From: Enoplolaimus lenunculus
Lineage: Eukaryota; Nematoda; Enoplea; Enoplida; Thoracostomopsidae
Direction of reading: 5' to 3'
Assembly: GCA_030248215.1 (NCBI GenBank)
Contig: JASANG010000065.1
Coordinates: forward strand, 186,001-250,000
DNA: 64,000 nt
Shown here: positions 44,029-56,623 of the stretch, piece after piece
How the letters are laid out: each line of letters starts with the position of its first letter
Numbering within the stretch: the stretch's first letter is position 1
Notes under the pieces: model-generated
What the model saw: the letters and a program-made list of their open reading frames with translations, nothing else
Databases searched by the model: none
Told to the model about the DNA's origin: nothing
Translations under genes and position numbers: made by a program

Positions 44029-44526
44029 CGACACGATGGCGGATACGACGTCCAGGTTCCGGGTCACCCGACACGAATCAAAACCAAAATTTTGAATTAA
44101 GATTTAGCGGTTTAAATTGCGTGTGTATGGTGTTTCGCTCGGTTTCAAAGTCCCCAATTTCTTGACCCATCACTGGGGTGATGAGAGGTATTAAGAGACA
44201 ACAGTATAATATTATATGCTTCGGCGAATTATCTGATGTAGGTGATTACAAGTTTTGAGAACTCGGGTATTGCGTGAACTGAAATGTTTCAATTTTACCG
44301 ATCCAATAGAGTGGCTAACGCACGAACAGAATGAGTAGGTTAGCGTAAACTGTGGTAGTGAAATTTATGCACAGTATGCTGGGTGTAACAGTGAAACACG
44401 CGCAGTACAAAATCTCCACAAGACGTGAGAACCATCTGAGGACCGACTGTTAAGCCCTTGTCGCCGATTGGTGACCGTATACGAATACCATGTGATTGTT
44501 TCGAATTCGAATCATTACCTTGAAAG

Positions 44527-44861
44527 CAGGGTGTAACCGGAGGTGAAAAATACTGGAGCCGGAGCCGGAGGTGAGGCGAAAGTAAAACTGATGGTTAAGT
44601 AGTAAATTTTGCCAATATCTACTATAAAGTTGTTAAGTAATTTGATGTTACGCTAATGTTTGGCGAAATTTCGAAGATTCTTTGTGGAAAATTGTGACAA
44701 ATTTAAAACAAAACGCGATAAACAGGTTATTTTAGCAAAATTATGCAAAATTTTACTACCGGAATGGCTAGAACCTCCGGCAAAAATTTTACCGGAGCCA
44801 GAGCCGGAGGCCGATTTTTTGCCGGAGCCGGACCCTGATGCAGACCTCCGGTTGTACCATG
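44527..44861. mobile_element. hAT-like element, CAGGGTGTAACCGG
   Basis: Ends CAGGGTGTAACCGGAGG and CCTCCGGTTGTACCATG. Flanks cttgaaag / cctgaaag match at 7 of 8. The interior has GGAGCCGGAGCC runs. Confidence 0.8.
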
Positions 44862-45153
44862 CCTGAAAGTATGTCATAGGCTTAAGAATAGGCTTAGGCT
44901 TAGGAATACGTTAGGCATCTGTTTATTCTAAACGCTTAGGCTCAAGCTTAGGTTTATGCTTAGCTATTAAACAGAAAATATTCATGTGAACGAGCTAAAT
45001 TTTGCTCAGCATACATTTCAGTTTCACTAATAGATTACAACATTTTCTGGTTCTACGGGTTTGTCATGGGGGTTTTGTTGAACAAATTAGGTGTGGCCCT
45101 ATCAAAAGTAGCAAATATAAATACACCAGTACCTAACGTGTTAATATAAATTA

Positions 45154-45541
45154 TTGAATGGGTGTCTGAAACCTTACGTCAATATTAAGTTACCTTATAT
45201 ACTTAAATTAACTACTTAAGTCGCTGACTTGACGTAAAAATACTAAACTTTTTGATCAAAAACAAAATTCCGGCAAATGTAAGTCGTCGTCATAACCAGA
45301 AAACCATAGTTTTTTATGGACGCATCATGTGTCTACAATTTAAATTATACCACCGCTAATGTGGTTTGAACTACTCTGCAACGTATCAAATTTGGTCACT
45401 TATTTAAGTATTTGTATACTTTCCATTTAAGTAATTATATACTTTTACGCTGTGAAAAGCGTCAAAATTGTTAAGTAACTGCTTAGCACATACTTCAACT
45501 CTTTTAAGCCGTACTTGAGTATGGTTTCAGAAACCCAGCAA
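45154..45541. mobile_element. Inverted-repeat element rich in ACTTAAGTA
   Basis: Left ggtgtctgaaaccttacgtc, right gtatggtttcagaaaccca. Same interior theme as the 42920 copy. Confidence 0.6.
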
Positions 45542-45755
45542 AGACTATTTATTACTGGGCAAGTTGTTTCTGAAATACGCCCTACTTGGCCAAAAAGTGT
45601 CGCCAAACGTATTGGATTAGACTCCAAATTTCTTTGTTGTCTTCGGCTTCAATATTTCGTTTGTTGCTCAATTATGTATGGTTGTGTATTATAATAAATG
45701 AATCTTTATCATTTAAGGATATAAAATGTCAACAAAGGAGTGGTGTAACTACAGG

Positions 45756-45956
45756 GGCCCATGTAAAGATCAGGGGCGGATAGTTTTTCTGTGGGACTAG
45801 AATAGAGTAAGCCTAGGTTTTAGTCTAATTGTTTTGCTTGGTTTAAGCCTAGGCTTAGGGTTAGGAATATGCTTATTTTTACGCTTAGGTTTAGGCTTAG
45901 GCTAGGCTTAAGAATATGCTTGTAATACTGTTCCGCCCCTGTTCTTTACATTGGCC
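45756..45956. mobile_element. TTAGGC-bearing element, family A, intact ends
   Basis: ggcccatgtaaagatcaggg at the left and cccctgttctttacattggcc-type right end, with two TTAGGC-rich runs and the aatatgcttatttttacgc spacer. Confidence 0.85.
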
Positions 45957-46240
45957 CTACGCGGCGACGGAAACCTTTCGAAGTCAATATGAAGACGGTC
46001 AAAGTTAAAAAGCCCAGCTTTTTTTTAAAACTTGGCCGTTATAAGCCAAACAAAAACAGCTGTTTCGGCTTAAAATAGTTTCATTTTGTACATTTGGGAC
46101 TTGCGAGCAGACGCTCACAACAAAAGTAATGGTGCAATAGGGCGACTAATGGGACGGTCAAAATATGTCTACAGAATATGCTTTGAACCATTTATGGGCC
46201 GTGACGTGGGGATCGGGGGGTGGAACTGTACGTTTGAACC

Positions 46241-46318
46241 AAATTAACCAATCATGTGTTAGAAACAAATTAACCAATCATGTGTTAGAAACAAATTAAC
46301 CAATCATGGGTTAGAAAC
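46241..46318. repeat. 26-bp tandem repeat, three units
   Basis: aaattaaccaatcatgtgtt... starts at 46241, 46267 and 46293, nearly identical. Confidence 0.9.
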
Positions 46319-46541
46319 AAATATACGTTTTGAAAATATGTACTGACCCAAAGTTTTACACGTTTTAACCAGAATTTATTTACGTACTTTAGCAACCCTT
46401 ATTTTAGCTCCTGTGTATTCGTTTAAGTGTTATGGTAAAATGTGCCAACAATATACGTAATTTCACATTTTGAAAACTAATTTCGTTGCAGAGCAGGTAG
46501 TATTAAACGAATTTCAACAAGTAGTGCATGAAAGAGTAGTA

Positions 46542-46615
46542 CACTGCAAAAAATTTGAGTCAAACTGACTCTTTCCGTACTGCTAGATTCAATTTGGCTC
46601 GCCGTTTTTGCAGTG
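46542..46615. mobile_element. Palindromic TA element, internally deleted
   Basis: Only the outer arms of the CACTGCAAAAAATGG family remain (74 bp), still with TA on each side. Confidence 0.75.
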
Positions 46616-48369
46616 TACAGACAGCTAGTTCGCGCTAGCAACAGTGCTATTCAGACTGAAACATTTCAACTCACGCATAAAAGTAACATTGTATAGACAA
46701 ACAGCATTGTTGTGGTCATCGGATCGAAACTAAAAGTTACAAACGATTTGCCAGGCTTCTGGCAACTTGTATTTTTTACAGTTTGATTCTAAAGACTGTA
46801 AGCAAATAGCAAAAATAAACGAAACGGATAGCGTTCAAAATATCGAAACCTGATATTGAAGTATAAAAGTTTCAAAAATGTTTTATTTTTTGCCAACACA
46901 ATTGAAGCATGCAAAAGGTCTCCGCGCTGTCTAAAATAAAAAACAATTGTGGATGCGCCAAAATTTACAAGGTTTTAAATGAATTTTGTTTACTTATTCA
47001 TTCATTTAGAACTATTGCAGCATATCCGTAATGAGAAACTGTTCGTTTCGTACATAATTTATAGCTAATTTTATCTTAAAAAATAAAATTTCTGACATTT
47101 CTATAATGGTGACGGACACCGATTTTTACCGGGAACAGATATCTTGTTACACCTTAATTCTAAATCGTCCAGGTAACTTGTCTTTGGTTTGCTTGTATAT
47201 TGCGCGTCAAAAGAACAATTCACAACAAATATATAATTTTGAGTTTTACGTTTAATTTATAAATGTTTCTTTTATGGGCTAATTTTAGGTTTTCAAAATA
47301 AAATGTCTGTTAAATTTTATTCATTTACCTCGGTGCACTCTCCATTGATCACCATACCACTCCTTCAAGAGTCAAATTTGACACGAATTAATTTATTTGA
47401 AGGGGACGGGTGAGAAATAATGTGTCCTCACGAGGTTTCTAAAGAAACGAATAACAAGCGTTTTTACAAGTTTTGGAGCAATCTGTTGAAATACCGGTAG
47501 ACAGTGAGTAAACGGATCACAAAAATAACGGAAACGGATATTGAAGTATAAAAATTTTAAAGATGATTTATTTTTCAAAAAACACAATTGAGGCGTGCAA
47601 TTTTTTCTACAAATAAATGGCGGATGCATCAAAATTTGTAAGATTTTGAATAAATTTCGTATTATATTTATTTCATTTCAAACAATTGCAGCATATCTAC
47701 AAAGACAAACTGCGGAGATATACACGTGATTTATAATTAATATTCGGCGTACAAATAAAAGAATTTCCGTTATTTCTTTAACGGAAACGGAAACGGACAC
47801 CAATTTTTACCGGTAACGAAAACGGATATCCGGTTACACCCTACTGGTGCGCCACAGACAGAAAGAATGACCGAAGCTGGGCTGCGACTGGTGACACACG
47901 CCCGCACGAATGAAGATCGATTGGATCACAATTTAAGCGGATGTTTAACCTCATTCTACATAGAGTATACTACGAGCAACTAAATTGCCGACTCTGCGTG
48001 CGCGGAATGGTATCCATTGCGTAGTGCGTAACAATCAATAATCGTATACTCAGTACAGAGTACAATATTTTGTCAACACGTCAAAGCGATTGCTTGACAC
48101 CGGCACCCATATTCTCAAATCCTTGTAGCAGGCCTCAACAATTATTAAGTTTCAAAATGACACTGATGCAATTGCGGATCTCAAAATTGGTACAAAAGGA
48201 GAACAAGCCAAATGCAAAAAATGTTCTGAATTTCGAACCTAATACCATTCATTGGTTGGAACGCTACAAGACCTATCAGATCACCGACTGGTGGTAGGTT
48301 GGAGGACAAATATTAAAAAATACGAGCATAGGTAACAGTTGAAAGAGAAAATATTCATGCGAGAAAAGG

Positions 48370-51300
48370 TTAAATACACGTCGATTTATATGGCCTCCCA
48401 TCGTGAGTCGCCGCACCACCGCTTCCATCATTGTTTCCGCATTCATGATCAACAACGTTCCATTGAAATATTGGTTCACCATTGTTGAAATGTTGATGTT
48501 GCGTCGCCTCGTACAACTCCATGTCACTTTGTCGCCGCGACAACGAAGTTGCCGAGCAACACGAATCTGTATCTTCATCGTAATGTGTCGATCGTCGATG
48601 TCGACCCTCGATCCTGCGGTGATGAGGAGATTTTGAGCGGCGACGTGCAACAATTCCACCATCGGCGTTTGCAGTTGGCAACTTGCTGCCACTGTCGCTA
48701 CGCGTTGGACAAGTAGGACCACGATTCCGTGTGTATTTTCGACTTTTTCGCTCACTTGGGGATATCAGTCCTCCAGTTGCTCGAGGCGTTTCCATTATTT
48801 GTCCGCTGTTATCATCGTCGTCAAACTTGTTGACAGATCGCTGCGACGGCAGGGCACCGTATGACGATGTAGATTGCGACGAGGGTGTACCTTTAAGTTC
48901 TCCAGTCGATCGAGGGGTATCGAATATTTGTCGCCTGTTCTCTCCGTTGGCGAAATTGATGTTCGTTTGTCGCGAAGGTTGAGAAACATCTGATGGTGGG
49001 GATTGTGTCGGTGGTGTCTCGGTCTGGGTGTTATCGGTTGGGGGTGAGTTTGGCGACGTCTCAGGCGATAGAGATCCCAGTCGAGACGATACGAACGAAC
49101 TGTCTCCTTGATAATCGGGCGACTGCTGATTTATTCCAGTGGCGGTCGACCCAATGTTGAATAGTGATTGCGGAGTTTGACAAGGTATGTTGTGTTCTTG
49201 AGTTTCGCCCAGATTAAATTTGTTCCCGACAGTTTCCGGGTTTGGAATTGTCATAGGCGCCATATTATCTGTGCCTGCAAACCTAATAGAACCCACAGCA
49301 TTGTTTTGACGCTTACCGTATGAAGGATCATCGTGAATATTGGGTTGTCGTGTGATATTCAGCTGTTGCCCGGTGCAGAATGTGGCTGCATTTTGCCAAA
49401 CGTTACTAAATTCATCGTAATTGTAATTTGGATCGTGCACAGATGCTATGCGTTGCCCATTTGCTTCAAAAATACCGCTATGATCGCGGTTTGTGAGAAA
49501 ACGACGGTCATAAGTTTGGTCGACACCTGGTGACTCAAAGGTTTGTTCGTCGCGAGTAAAATTAGCAACCTGTGGATCAACCTTGTCGCCGGCTTCGATC
49601 AGTTGCTTCGAACTTGGACTTAACTGAATTTTTGAAACAAAACCTGATCCACCTGGCAGCGTTGCAATTTCGTATTCTGAAATACGTTTTGTTAAAAATT
49701 AGGACCGGTTACAGAATTGCATAGGGTAGAAGGAGATTGCGACCACTAGCGGATCCAGAGGGAGGTCTCGGGGGGGGACGGGCGTACGCTAACTTACGTC
49801 AGAATTTTGTGATGAAATGGTAATGTACCTTACCTTACAATTTTAACCCTTAGAAAATTAGCAGATACGCATATTGCATACTCATAAGCTTTGCCAGCCC
49901 ACCTCAGCGTCAGAAATTTTTGGATCCATCGCTGATTTCGACTTAAGCCTGAAGGTTGTGAAATATATTGAAAACTCTACAAAATAGTTCAGAACATCAC
50001 AAAACTTCATGAGATTATTTTTCAGAACAATTGAGTCAAATATATGAGACCAAAAGTTTTGTTTTGTTATTGTGTTTGTTTCACCAAGAGTGGATAATCG
50101 CTATTTAACAAGAGTGCGCAACTGGGCACATTCTATGTACAAAAGAATATACCCGGCACGCGTTGCGTTTTTGGCCAACTCCCCTTTATTTAGATTGTGC
50201 GTACAACCTGGTGCGAACCATGCCCCGTGCTGAAAACTTGGTTTCAGAATTAATGAGTTGTAAAGCAAAAAATAGCCAAGGTTTGGGAAGGGACGTAGTC
50301 CACCCTACTGAGTTTAACCTCCGATAATCAGGTATGTAATTAGCAGGAAAACGCCAGGGCCGTGTCGGATCAACACGCTAGAGAGCAAAATCACTTATGG
50401 GCAAATATGTGGTGAACGTAGCTCGACTTACAACGTGCAAACAGCAATAAGTTATGCTTAGCATGGGATGGAATCACTGAGCTTCACAAACACGTTATTA
50501 CCAATGTATAAAAACAGGGCCGTTATGGTAGTATAAGCATATTCTTAAGCCTAAGCCTAACCATAAGCCCAAACCTAAGCGTAAGAATGAGCATATACCT
50601 ATTAGCCTACGTCAAAGCAAAAAATTAGTCAAAAGGTTAACGTTACTCTATTCGAGTCCCGCAGAAAAACGTTCCACCCCTGATCATTACGGGTTCAAAT
50701 TATAAACACTCACAGTATTAGAATTACGGAAATTTAAACTAACCAGGAGGAGGCGGCAAATCAATCGTTTTCCATGGTAGCGAACCTGATTTTAGCCTCG
50801 GTTGCGGTGGACTTCCGGGATGCTGATAGACGACTTCGATCTGTTGCTGGGCTAAATTTTCCTAAAATACTATACGGTTGAAATAGAAACATAAAAAAAT
50901 TAAGCAAAATTTTATGACTTTTTAAAACAAGCGTTGTAAAGTAACCGACCTTATGCATATTTTGTGAAATTTTGCGAAATTAAAAACAGCACGGATCCGT
51001 AGCCAACGGGGCCAGGGGGAACTTAACTCCCTTGGAAAGATTTGCCCCCCCCCCTAGAAAGTTTTCAACCTGGCTTGTAATTCATTGAAAACCGTTGAAT
51101 GCCTCTCCTGGTAGATTTTTGCCCCCCTCCTTCACCCCTAGCAAGGTGAGCTGACTACGGGTCTGAAGCAGCAGGATTTTTGATCAAAGTTTTCAAATTG
51201 CAAGCAAACATACACATTTCAGCCTTGTTCCACAGATCCTTAAGGTAACAATCTGCCACTACGCCATATATGCTGCCGGCAGACAGGCATATACTGTTGA

Positions 51301-54300
51301 CCATATTAGTTCAAAGTGCTTACATATATAATTTTCAACAAGGTCGTCCCATAACTGTCAATTAACCCTTTCTCACATGAATATTTTCTATTTCCCCTGA
51401 GACCTACTTTTATGCTAGGATTCGAACTCCAGTGACTGGAATGGGAGGCGTATACCATCACCACTCAGCTATAGGAGCTTGACGCTCGAGCCCGAGGGAG
51501 CTCTCACGTCTTGTGGTGATTTAGTACTATGTATACGTGTTGCAATTGTTAAAAACGGTGCGATATACGTTATTTAACGTATATACACTGCGCTTAGTTG
51601 CCTATAGGCAACTCAATGTGAGAAGGGGTTTATATTGACTGGCAAGCGTGAATTCTAAGTTGCTATATGCTTAAATTACTTGGCTAGTGGCTTACTTTGA
51701 AAGTGCCGCTAGCAGGCGGCGATCCGCTTGCGCCTTTTGAAAATCGAATTGAATTTCCACGAAAGAAACTTTTATAACGATTAATAGCACGCGTTTCACG
51801 TGTATACGACGTCATAGAGTACCAGAATAACATCTAAAATTGAGAAAAATTTATATATTCGTACTCTTTAAGTTTCGTTTAAAAATTCGGCCAATGTAAA
51901 CAACAGGGGGTGGAACAGTATTATAGGCATATTCCTATGACTAAGCTTAAGTCTAAACCTAAGCGTAACAATGAGCATATTTCTAAGCCTAAGCCTAATC
52001 CAAGCAAAAAATTAGTGAAAAGCTTAAGCTTCATACGCTATTGTAGTCCCACAGAGAAACTCTCCGCCTCTGGTCTTTAATACATGGGCCAAAAATTCAA
52101 AATGTGTCAATCAACGGTGGAACCGGTTGAGAACAGTGAGGCTGTGCCGGGCCGGCCGGCGTTTTTAGATACTGTTTTATTTCGACTATTATTTATATTG
52201 TTGCGGCCGTTGTGATCTACGCTGCATTAAAAACGTACTTATATGAGTTGAAAACCAAAAACCAATATGACATTCATGACAAATATGCAATGTTACTGTC
52301 CCTCCCAGCCCAAGACAGTTTTTAACCTAAGTTTTCGCAAACTCTTTTGTGTCACTCCTGAAAAATATTTAGCTCCCTAAACAAGGTGAGCTGGCTACGG
52401 ACCTACTCGCTCTCTTCTGCCTCCGCTAGTGGTTAGCCCGGGAATCCCCGAAGTTCAGTAGATTTACAAATTCCAATCTATACAACAACCGTCCATTGAA
52501 AATCTATATTTTAGACGGCAACCGTCAATTGAAAATCGCGGTTCAGACGGCAACCGTCAATTGAAAATTTTTCAGAAATGGCAGCCGTCAACGAGGTATT
52601 TATTATTCAGATGGCTATCGTCACCGCCGAGCGCAACGTGTACCCGGCCACTGCCAACGGGTATCGGCTAGGTTGGGAGTAAGCATCAATGAAGGTGCAA
52701 ATTTTGTAATGGCAACTGTAAAGCCATAGTAACTTTTGAGAAGCTATTGACAGTTGCCGTCTTAAAATTGGGTGCAAAATTTAAAAATAGTTAAATTTTG
52801 CCAAATTTTAAACAGTAGCTGTCAACGGAAATAAAAATTTTGACAGTAGCCGTCAACAGAATCATATTTTTGAACATAGCAGACCGCAGGTGTCAATTGC
52901 CGTTGCAAAATTCCACACGGCGTACGCAAATTAAAGTGGACGACGCATTACGTACGTATCAGCACCGCGCGTTCTGCTTTCTGCAAAAGTTATTGGTTTT
53001 CGGCTGCGTGGTAGTTTTCAGCTCCGGTTCCACCCTGCCAATCACTATTGAGTTTTTTGTGGCGCAAACCAAGACCACACTGAGAAAAGTAGACAAGTTT
53101 TCTCTGAACAGTGAAAAAATAACGGTGGATAAACGGGGGTCGCGGATAAAGCATTTTTGTGCGGGTGGGTAAATAATACAATTTCCGCGAGTAAAGCGTG
53201 GGTTGGGAAAACAAATCTTTGACCACATACATTTTAAATCAACACATCTATAGGCCATTGACTACTGTTAGTAACAACTTACATTTGGAAATAGGGTCAC
53301 AAACGCGACAAGTGATAATGCTAACCAATAGCCTGATGCTCGCTGAAACAACAGTTGTAACAGTTATTTTTATCTAAACGCAACATTTACAATTTCAAGC
53401 CTGAAATTTTATGAAGAAACAAGAATAAACCAGCTAAAGTTTAGCCAGAACTCTATAGATCCTGAAGGTCAAAAAATGTACGACGTTCCGTCACGAAACG
53501 AAATCCTGGCTACGCGCCTAACTCAAATAGGAATAGAATTTTATGCTGGAAAGGAATGTGTTGTTCGAACGAATCATGACAGTTACTTAGAAAATTTGAG
53601 GTGCACAGACGAGGATGACGGACTAAATCTTGGAAGTTTTGTTCAAAATGTAAATGAGGACTCAATCCAGCAAATTTGAGTTTAAGATGAATCCGAGCGT
53701 CGACATAAGCCTAATCCCAAGAAAAGTCAACGCCTGTCAATTCATTATTTTTTGCAACAATCTTACAAAACTGCACCGATGTAAGGATAAGGGCGAATGT
53801 GGGACTGCAATAGAATACGCTTAAGCTTTAGCCTATTGTTTTGCGTATGTTTAGACTTAGATATAAGCTCATTCTTACGCTTAGACTTAGGTTTAGGTTT
53901 AGAAATATGATTATGCTGCTTTACTGCTACGGCTGTGTTCTATACATTGACTCAACGCTGGATGAACTTTAGTGCCCGAAAATTTCAATGTCAATTTAAC
54001 TTTCAAATGGAATCGTGTATATGAACTTACGCCGGACCACCAAACAATACAATAACTGAACATGGTTATTTGATTGAAAATCATTACACCAATCCACGGA
54101 TACAACCAGCGATAATTTTGCTAAAACTTGAAAACAAATATTCAAATTTAAACGAATTTCCAAACGAAATGCGCTGTTTGACTACACCCACACCTGCTTA
54201 AAACGCAGTTTCGGTTAAATTGTGAGGCTGATGCCTCGACTGGCATCGATTGGCAGGCAACGCGCGGCTTTCAAGTTTGCATCCCCGTCTTAAGGTTTTG

Positions 54301-55256
54301 TGATACCTGTTGAGTTTATAGTTTCTGTGAACAACACAAACATATGACGTTACCGATTATTGCCCATCTAAAAGATTAGGGGCGGAACTTTTTTTCTGTG
54401 GGACTGCAATAGAGTAAGCTTAAGCTTTAGACTTATTGTTTTGCTTGGCTTAGGCTTAGGCTTAGACTTAGGAATATGCTCATGTTTACGCTTTAGGTTT
54501 AGGCTTAGGCGTAGGCTTGGGAATATCCTTATAGCTCTGTTCCGCCCATGTTCTTTACATTGGCCATTATGTCAAATCGATTGAAACTGATGTATGCCTT
54601 CGATGTCTATTCTGGCATTTTAACCGATCAACATTTCGTTCTACAATCAAAAGATGCCAATCAGCGGATGCTTTACTGTCCGACAAAGCATTCTTTGAAA
54701 ATTTCATTGTATGCGAAAATTCTGTCGGATTGGAATTGAGTAAGCTTAAGCTTTAGACTAATTTTTTTGCTTAGGCTTAGAGGCTTAAAGTATAAGCTCA
54801 TACACTTACGCTTACGCTTAGGTTTAGGTTTAGGAATGTGCTTATACTACTGTTCCGCCCAAGTTCTATACAATGACCATAAACTGAATACAGTATCAAA
54901 CCAGAAATTTGCGTAGTATTTGGTTTACGTTTGGTACCTAACGCTTGAATAATGCTCAGCTACGAGTTATTAATATTCAGGTCTTACGTTATAAAATGTG
55001 GCCCATACAGCAGCACAAGACGCTATGATTAGTCCGATGGTTGAAACAATGCAAATCACTTGTATTGTGTATACACCTAAAATCAAACAACAATATTTTT
55101 AAGTATTCAATGTGGTTGCAGTTTTTTTGTGCACTACGATCATTATAAACCAATAAATTAAAACGATTATTGCTATTATTACTATTATTATTATTTTATC
55201 ATTGTTCTTATTATTATTATTATTATATCATTGTATTATTATTATTATTATTATTA

Positions 55257-55287
<31 letters not shown>

Positions 55288-56534
55288 GTTGTTATTATTA
55301 TTATTATTATCGTTTTACAAATTTGTTTGTTAAGTTTTGTTCGTATACAACAAATTGGCACAAAAAATCGCTTCAATAATGCCCAAATTACGTGTCGCGT
55401 TCCAGTTTTGTTAAATTTGATAAAATAGGGTACTAAGCCACTGCAATTTGGTTTAATCTCTGCGTGTATGGGGGCGTAGTCGTGTTTATCTTCGGCAGCG
55501 TATAAACTCGTGTTAAAGCTTTCCGATCACTTTGATTCGAATAGTTTATTCATCAGCGTAGTGTACTTTGTTTCTTACCTACTCAGATACTGTAATGACC
55601 CGAATACGGGTGGGGACTGATATTTATTGTTTCGCTTCACCGGTCTCCAGAGGGAACCCCCTTGCTATTCGAATTCGGACTGCAATTTAATTTAAATCCA
55701 GCTAGAGTTGTTTAGGGCACACAAACTTTAAATTATACTAGCTATTTTTTACGGTTTCTAAAGAACATATAAGATCTAAGTGTGCTAACGTACTTCAAGA
55801 TATTAATCAAATTCTGAACTGAATCCAATTAAGACGATTTACTTTTATATACTAATTAGTATTTTTGAACACTATTCATTTATGGACCCTAATTAAGGAA
55901 ATAGACTCCTATTGATTCAGATCTAAAATAGTGACTCCGGACGCTTATTTCCTCCCGCTCGTATTCAGATCATTATTGATTCAGATTTCGAATAGGAACC
56001 ACAGAGACTTGTTACCTTCGTTTTTTGATTCGGGTCGAAGTGTCTCTAAAAACAATTTATCCACTCTATTTACCTTCTTGCATTCTGATATACTCCCGTT
56101 TAAAAATACAGCCCATGTATAAAACAGGGCCGGATCGTTTTCCTGTGGGGCTGTAATACAGGCAATTTAAGCTTTAGACTTATTTTTTGCTTACGCTTGA
56201 TAGGCTAGGCTAATAGGCTTAGGAATAGCCTCATCCTTACGCTTTAGGCTTAGGCGTAGACTTAGGCCTTAGGCTTAGGAATATGCTTAAACTAGTGTTC
56301 CGGTCCTGTTCCATACATGGACAAAAAATGCAATTATTGCAACAATTTCGCTTTACCTAATAAAATAGCCGTATACTGAACCAATGGGGTTCCAAGCCGA
56401 CACGGGCATTTGTTTGTAAATTTAATCTGATGACAAAACTGGACGCCGTCTGCGCGAACATCCGCATCTTCAATGCAACTTCCAATCACACCAATTTGCC
56501 ATCCCAACAGGGCGGTTGAAACGAGGGCGTATAG
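48370..56534 (-). CDS. Four-helix membrane protein with long disordered tail and PPxY motif (5' end incomplete)
   Basis: Unrecognised gene. Minus-strand exons: 56534-56357, 55076-54988, 54120-54031, 53342-53283, 50861-50744, 49676-48370. Junction phases agree throughout (1,0,0,0,1) and give 613 codons plus a stop. Exons 1-4 encode four hydrophobic helices: LYALVSTALLGWQIGVIG; VYTIQVICIVSTIGLIIASC; WIGVMIFNQITMFSYCIVW; and YWLALSLVAFVTLF. A Cys-rich loop (CHQIKF..CPC) lies between helices 1 and 2. Exon 5 begins a proline-rich cytoplasmic part; the exon 5/6 joint makes LPPPPEYE, a PPxY WW-domain ligand. Exon 6 (435 aa) is disordered and rich in Ser, Thr, Pro and Asn, with a repeated motif QIFDTPRSTGEL / QIMETPRATGGL and basic RRRSKSPHHRR. 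Four helices plus PPxY recall LAPTM-type lysosomal proteins, but I see no clear homology. The stop codon lies in a TTAA beside a mobile-element end. Confidence 0.78.
49743..49934. mobile_element. CGGATCC-family element in the last intron of the four-helix gene
   Basis: ccactagcggatccagagg at the left and ttggatccatcgctg at the right. Interior shared with 1871 and 11941. Confidence 0.6.
50501..50692. mobile_element. TTAGGC-bearing element, family A
   Basis: ccaatgtataaaaacagggc at the left, cgcagaaaaacgttccaccc at the right. AAGCCTAAGCC units with the gaatgagcatatacc spacer. Confidence 0.75.
50998..51165. mobile_element. Element of the GGGCCCGTAGCC family
   Basis: ccgtagccaacggggccagg at the left and caaggtgagctgactacggg at the right, roughly inverse ends. 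Confidence 0.6.
51362..51632. mobile_element. TTAA (piggyBac-like) element with tRNA-like core, 271 bp
   Basis: TTAACCCTTTCTCACATGAA at the left; the right end aatgtgagaagggg is its inverse, with the second TTAA decayed to ttta. It encloses the inverse of a tRNA-like segment (B box aggattcgaactcc, A-box side ccatcaccactcagcta). Same length as the 58267 copy, in the opposite direction. Confidence 0.8.
51889..52090. mobile_element. TTAGGC-bearing element, family A, intact ends
   Basis: ggccaatgtaaacaacaggg at the left and gtctttaatacatgggcc at the right. AAGCCTAAGCC runs with the caatgagcatatttc spacer. Confidence 0.8.
52484..52912. repeat. Cluster of GACGGCAACCGTC-type short repeats
   Basis: The short palindrome gacggcaaccgtc with a caattgaaaat tail recurs about every 34 bases at 52485-52600. 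Inverse and related forms (gacagttgccgtc, acagtagctgtcaacgg, gacagtagccgtcaac) continue to about 52910. It may be the two ends of one inverted-repeat element. Confidence 0.6.
53476..53679 (+). CDS. Unassigned 67-codon open frame in an intron of the four-helix gene
   Basis: ATG-initiated frame (MYDVPSRNEILATRLTQIGI ... TDEDDGLNLGSFVQN) with varied, protein-like composition, antisense to the surrounding gene and between transmembrane exons 3 and 4. There is no recognisable domain, and no splice sites are needed. It could be a captured gene fragment or chance. Confidence 0.15.
   Translation: MYDVPSRNEILATRLTQIGIEFYAGKECVVRTNHDSYLENLRCTDEDDGLNLGSFVQNVNEDSIQQI
53776..53951. mobile_element. TTAGGC-bearing element, family A
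   Basis: Diverged ends, with gggactgcaatagaatacgc at the left third and gctcattcttacgcttag in the middle. Confidence 0.65.
54361..54565. mobile_element. TTAGGC-bearing element, family A, well preserved
   Basis: Left tgcccatctaaaagattagg, right ttccgcccatgttctttaca...ggcc. Contains three successive TTAGGC-type units at about 54446-54470 and another run at 54496-54520. Confidence 0.8.
54731..54878. mobile_element. TTAGGC-bearing element, family A, left end missing
   Basis: Starts at gagtaagcttaagctttag, an internal family position, and ends ctgttccgcccaagttctat. It follows a short open frame (about 54568-54739) lying between two family A copies. Confidence 0.65.
55160..55312. repeat. (ATT)n microsatellite
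   Basis: About 150 bases of ATT/TTA units with a few substitutions, in the intron between transmembrane exons 1 and 2 of the four-helix gene. Confidence 0.92.
55590..55968. mobile_element. TA-type element, GTGACCCGAATAA family, diverged
   Basis: tactgtaatgacccgaatac at the left; ctcgtattcagatcatt at the right is a weakened inverse. The interior ccggtctccagagggaaccc is shared with the 17927 copy. Confidence 0.65.
56111..56321. mobile_element. TTAGGC-bearing element, family A
   Basis: gcccatgtataaaacagggc at the left, gtgttccggtcctgttccat at the right, with several TTAGGC units between. It ends about 36 bases from transmembrane exon 1. Confidence 0.75.
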
Positions 56535-56623
56535 CTGAAAACCAGTACGGATCAATATTTGTATTTTAATGTCTGCCAGTATTCTCAAATGCATGTAGCA
56601 TCTATCACCTGTTGGAGCTCTTG

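Larger units (their letters stand above)
44029..48369. other. Intergenic region between the receptor gene and the four-helix gene
   Basis: No gene supported. Contains hAT-like, TTAGGC-bearing and other elements listed separately, a 26-bp tandem repeat, and two remnants of a CCGTTTTCGTT/ACGGAAACGG element (about 46820-47155 and 47520-47845). A repeat with tattctcaaat...tgtagca text lies at about 48100-48300 and recurs at 56573 and 63032. Confidence 0.5.

Noticed and set aside
55170-55428. Open frames made of runs of Tyr, Leu and Ile
   Set aside because: Translation of the (ATT)n microsatellite.
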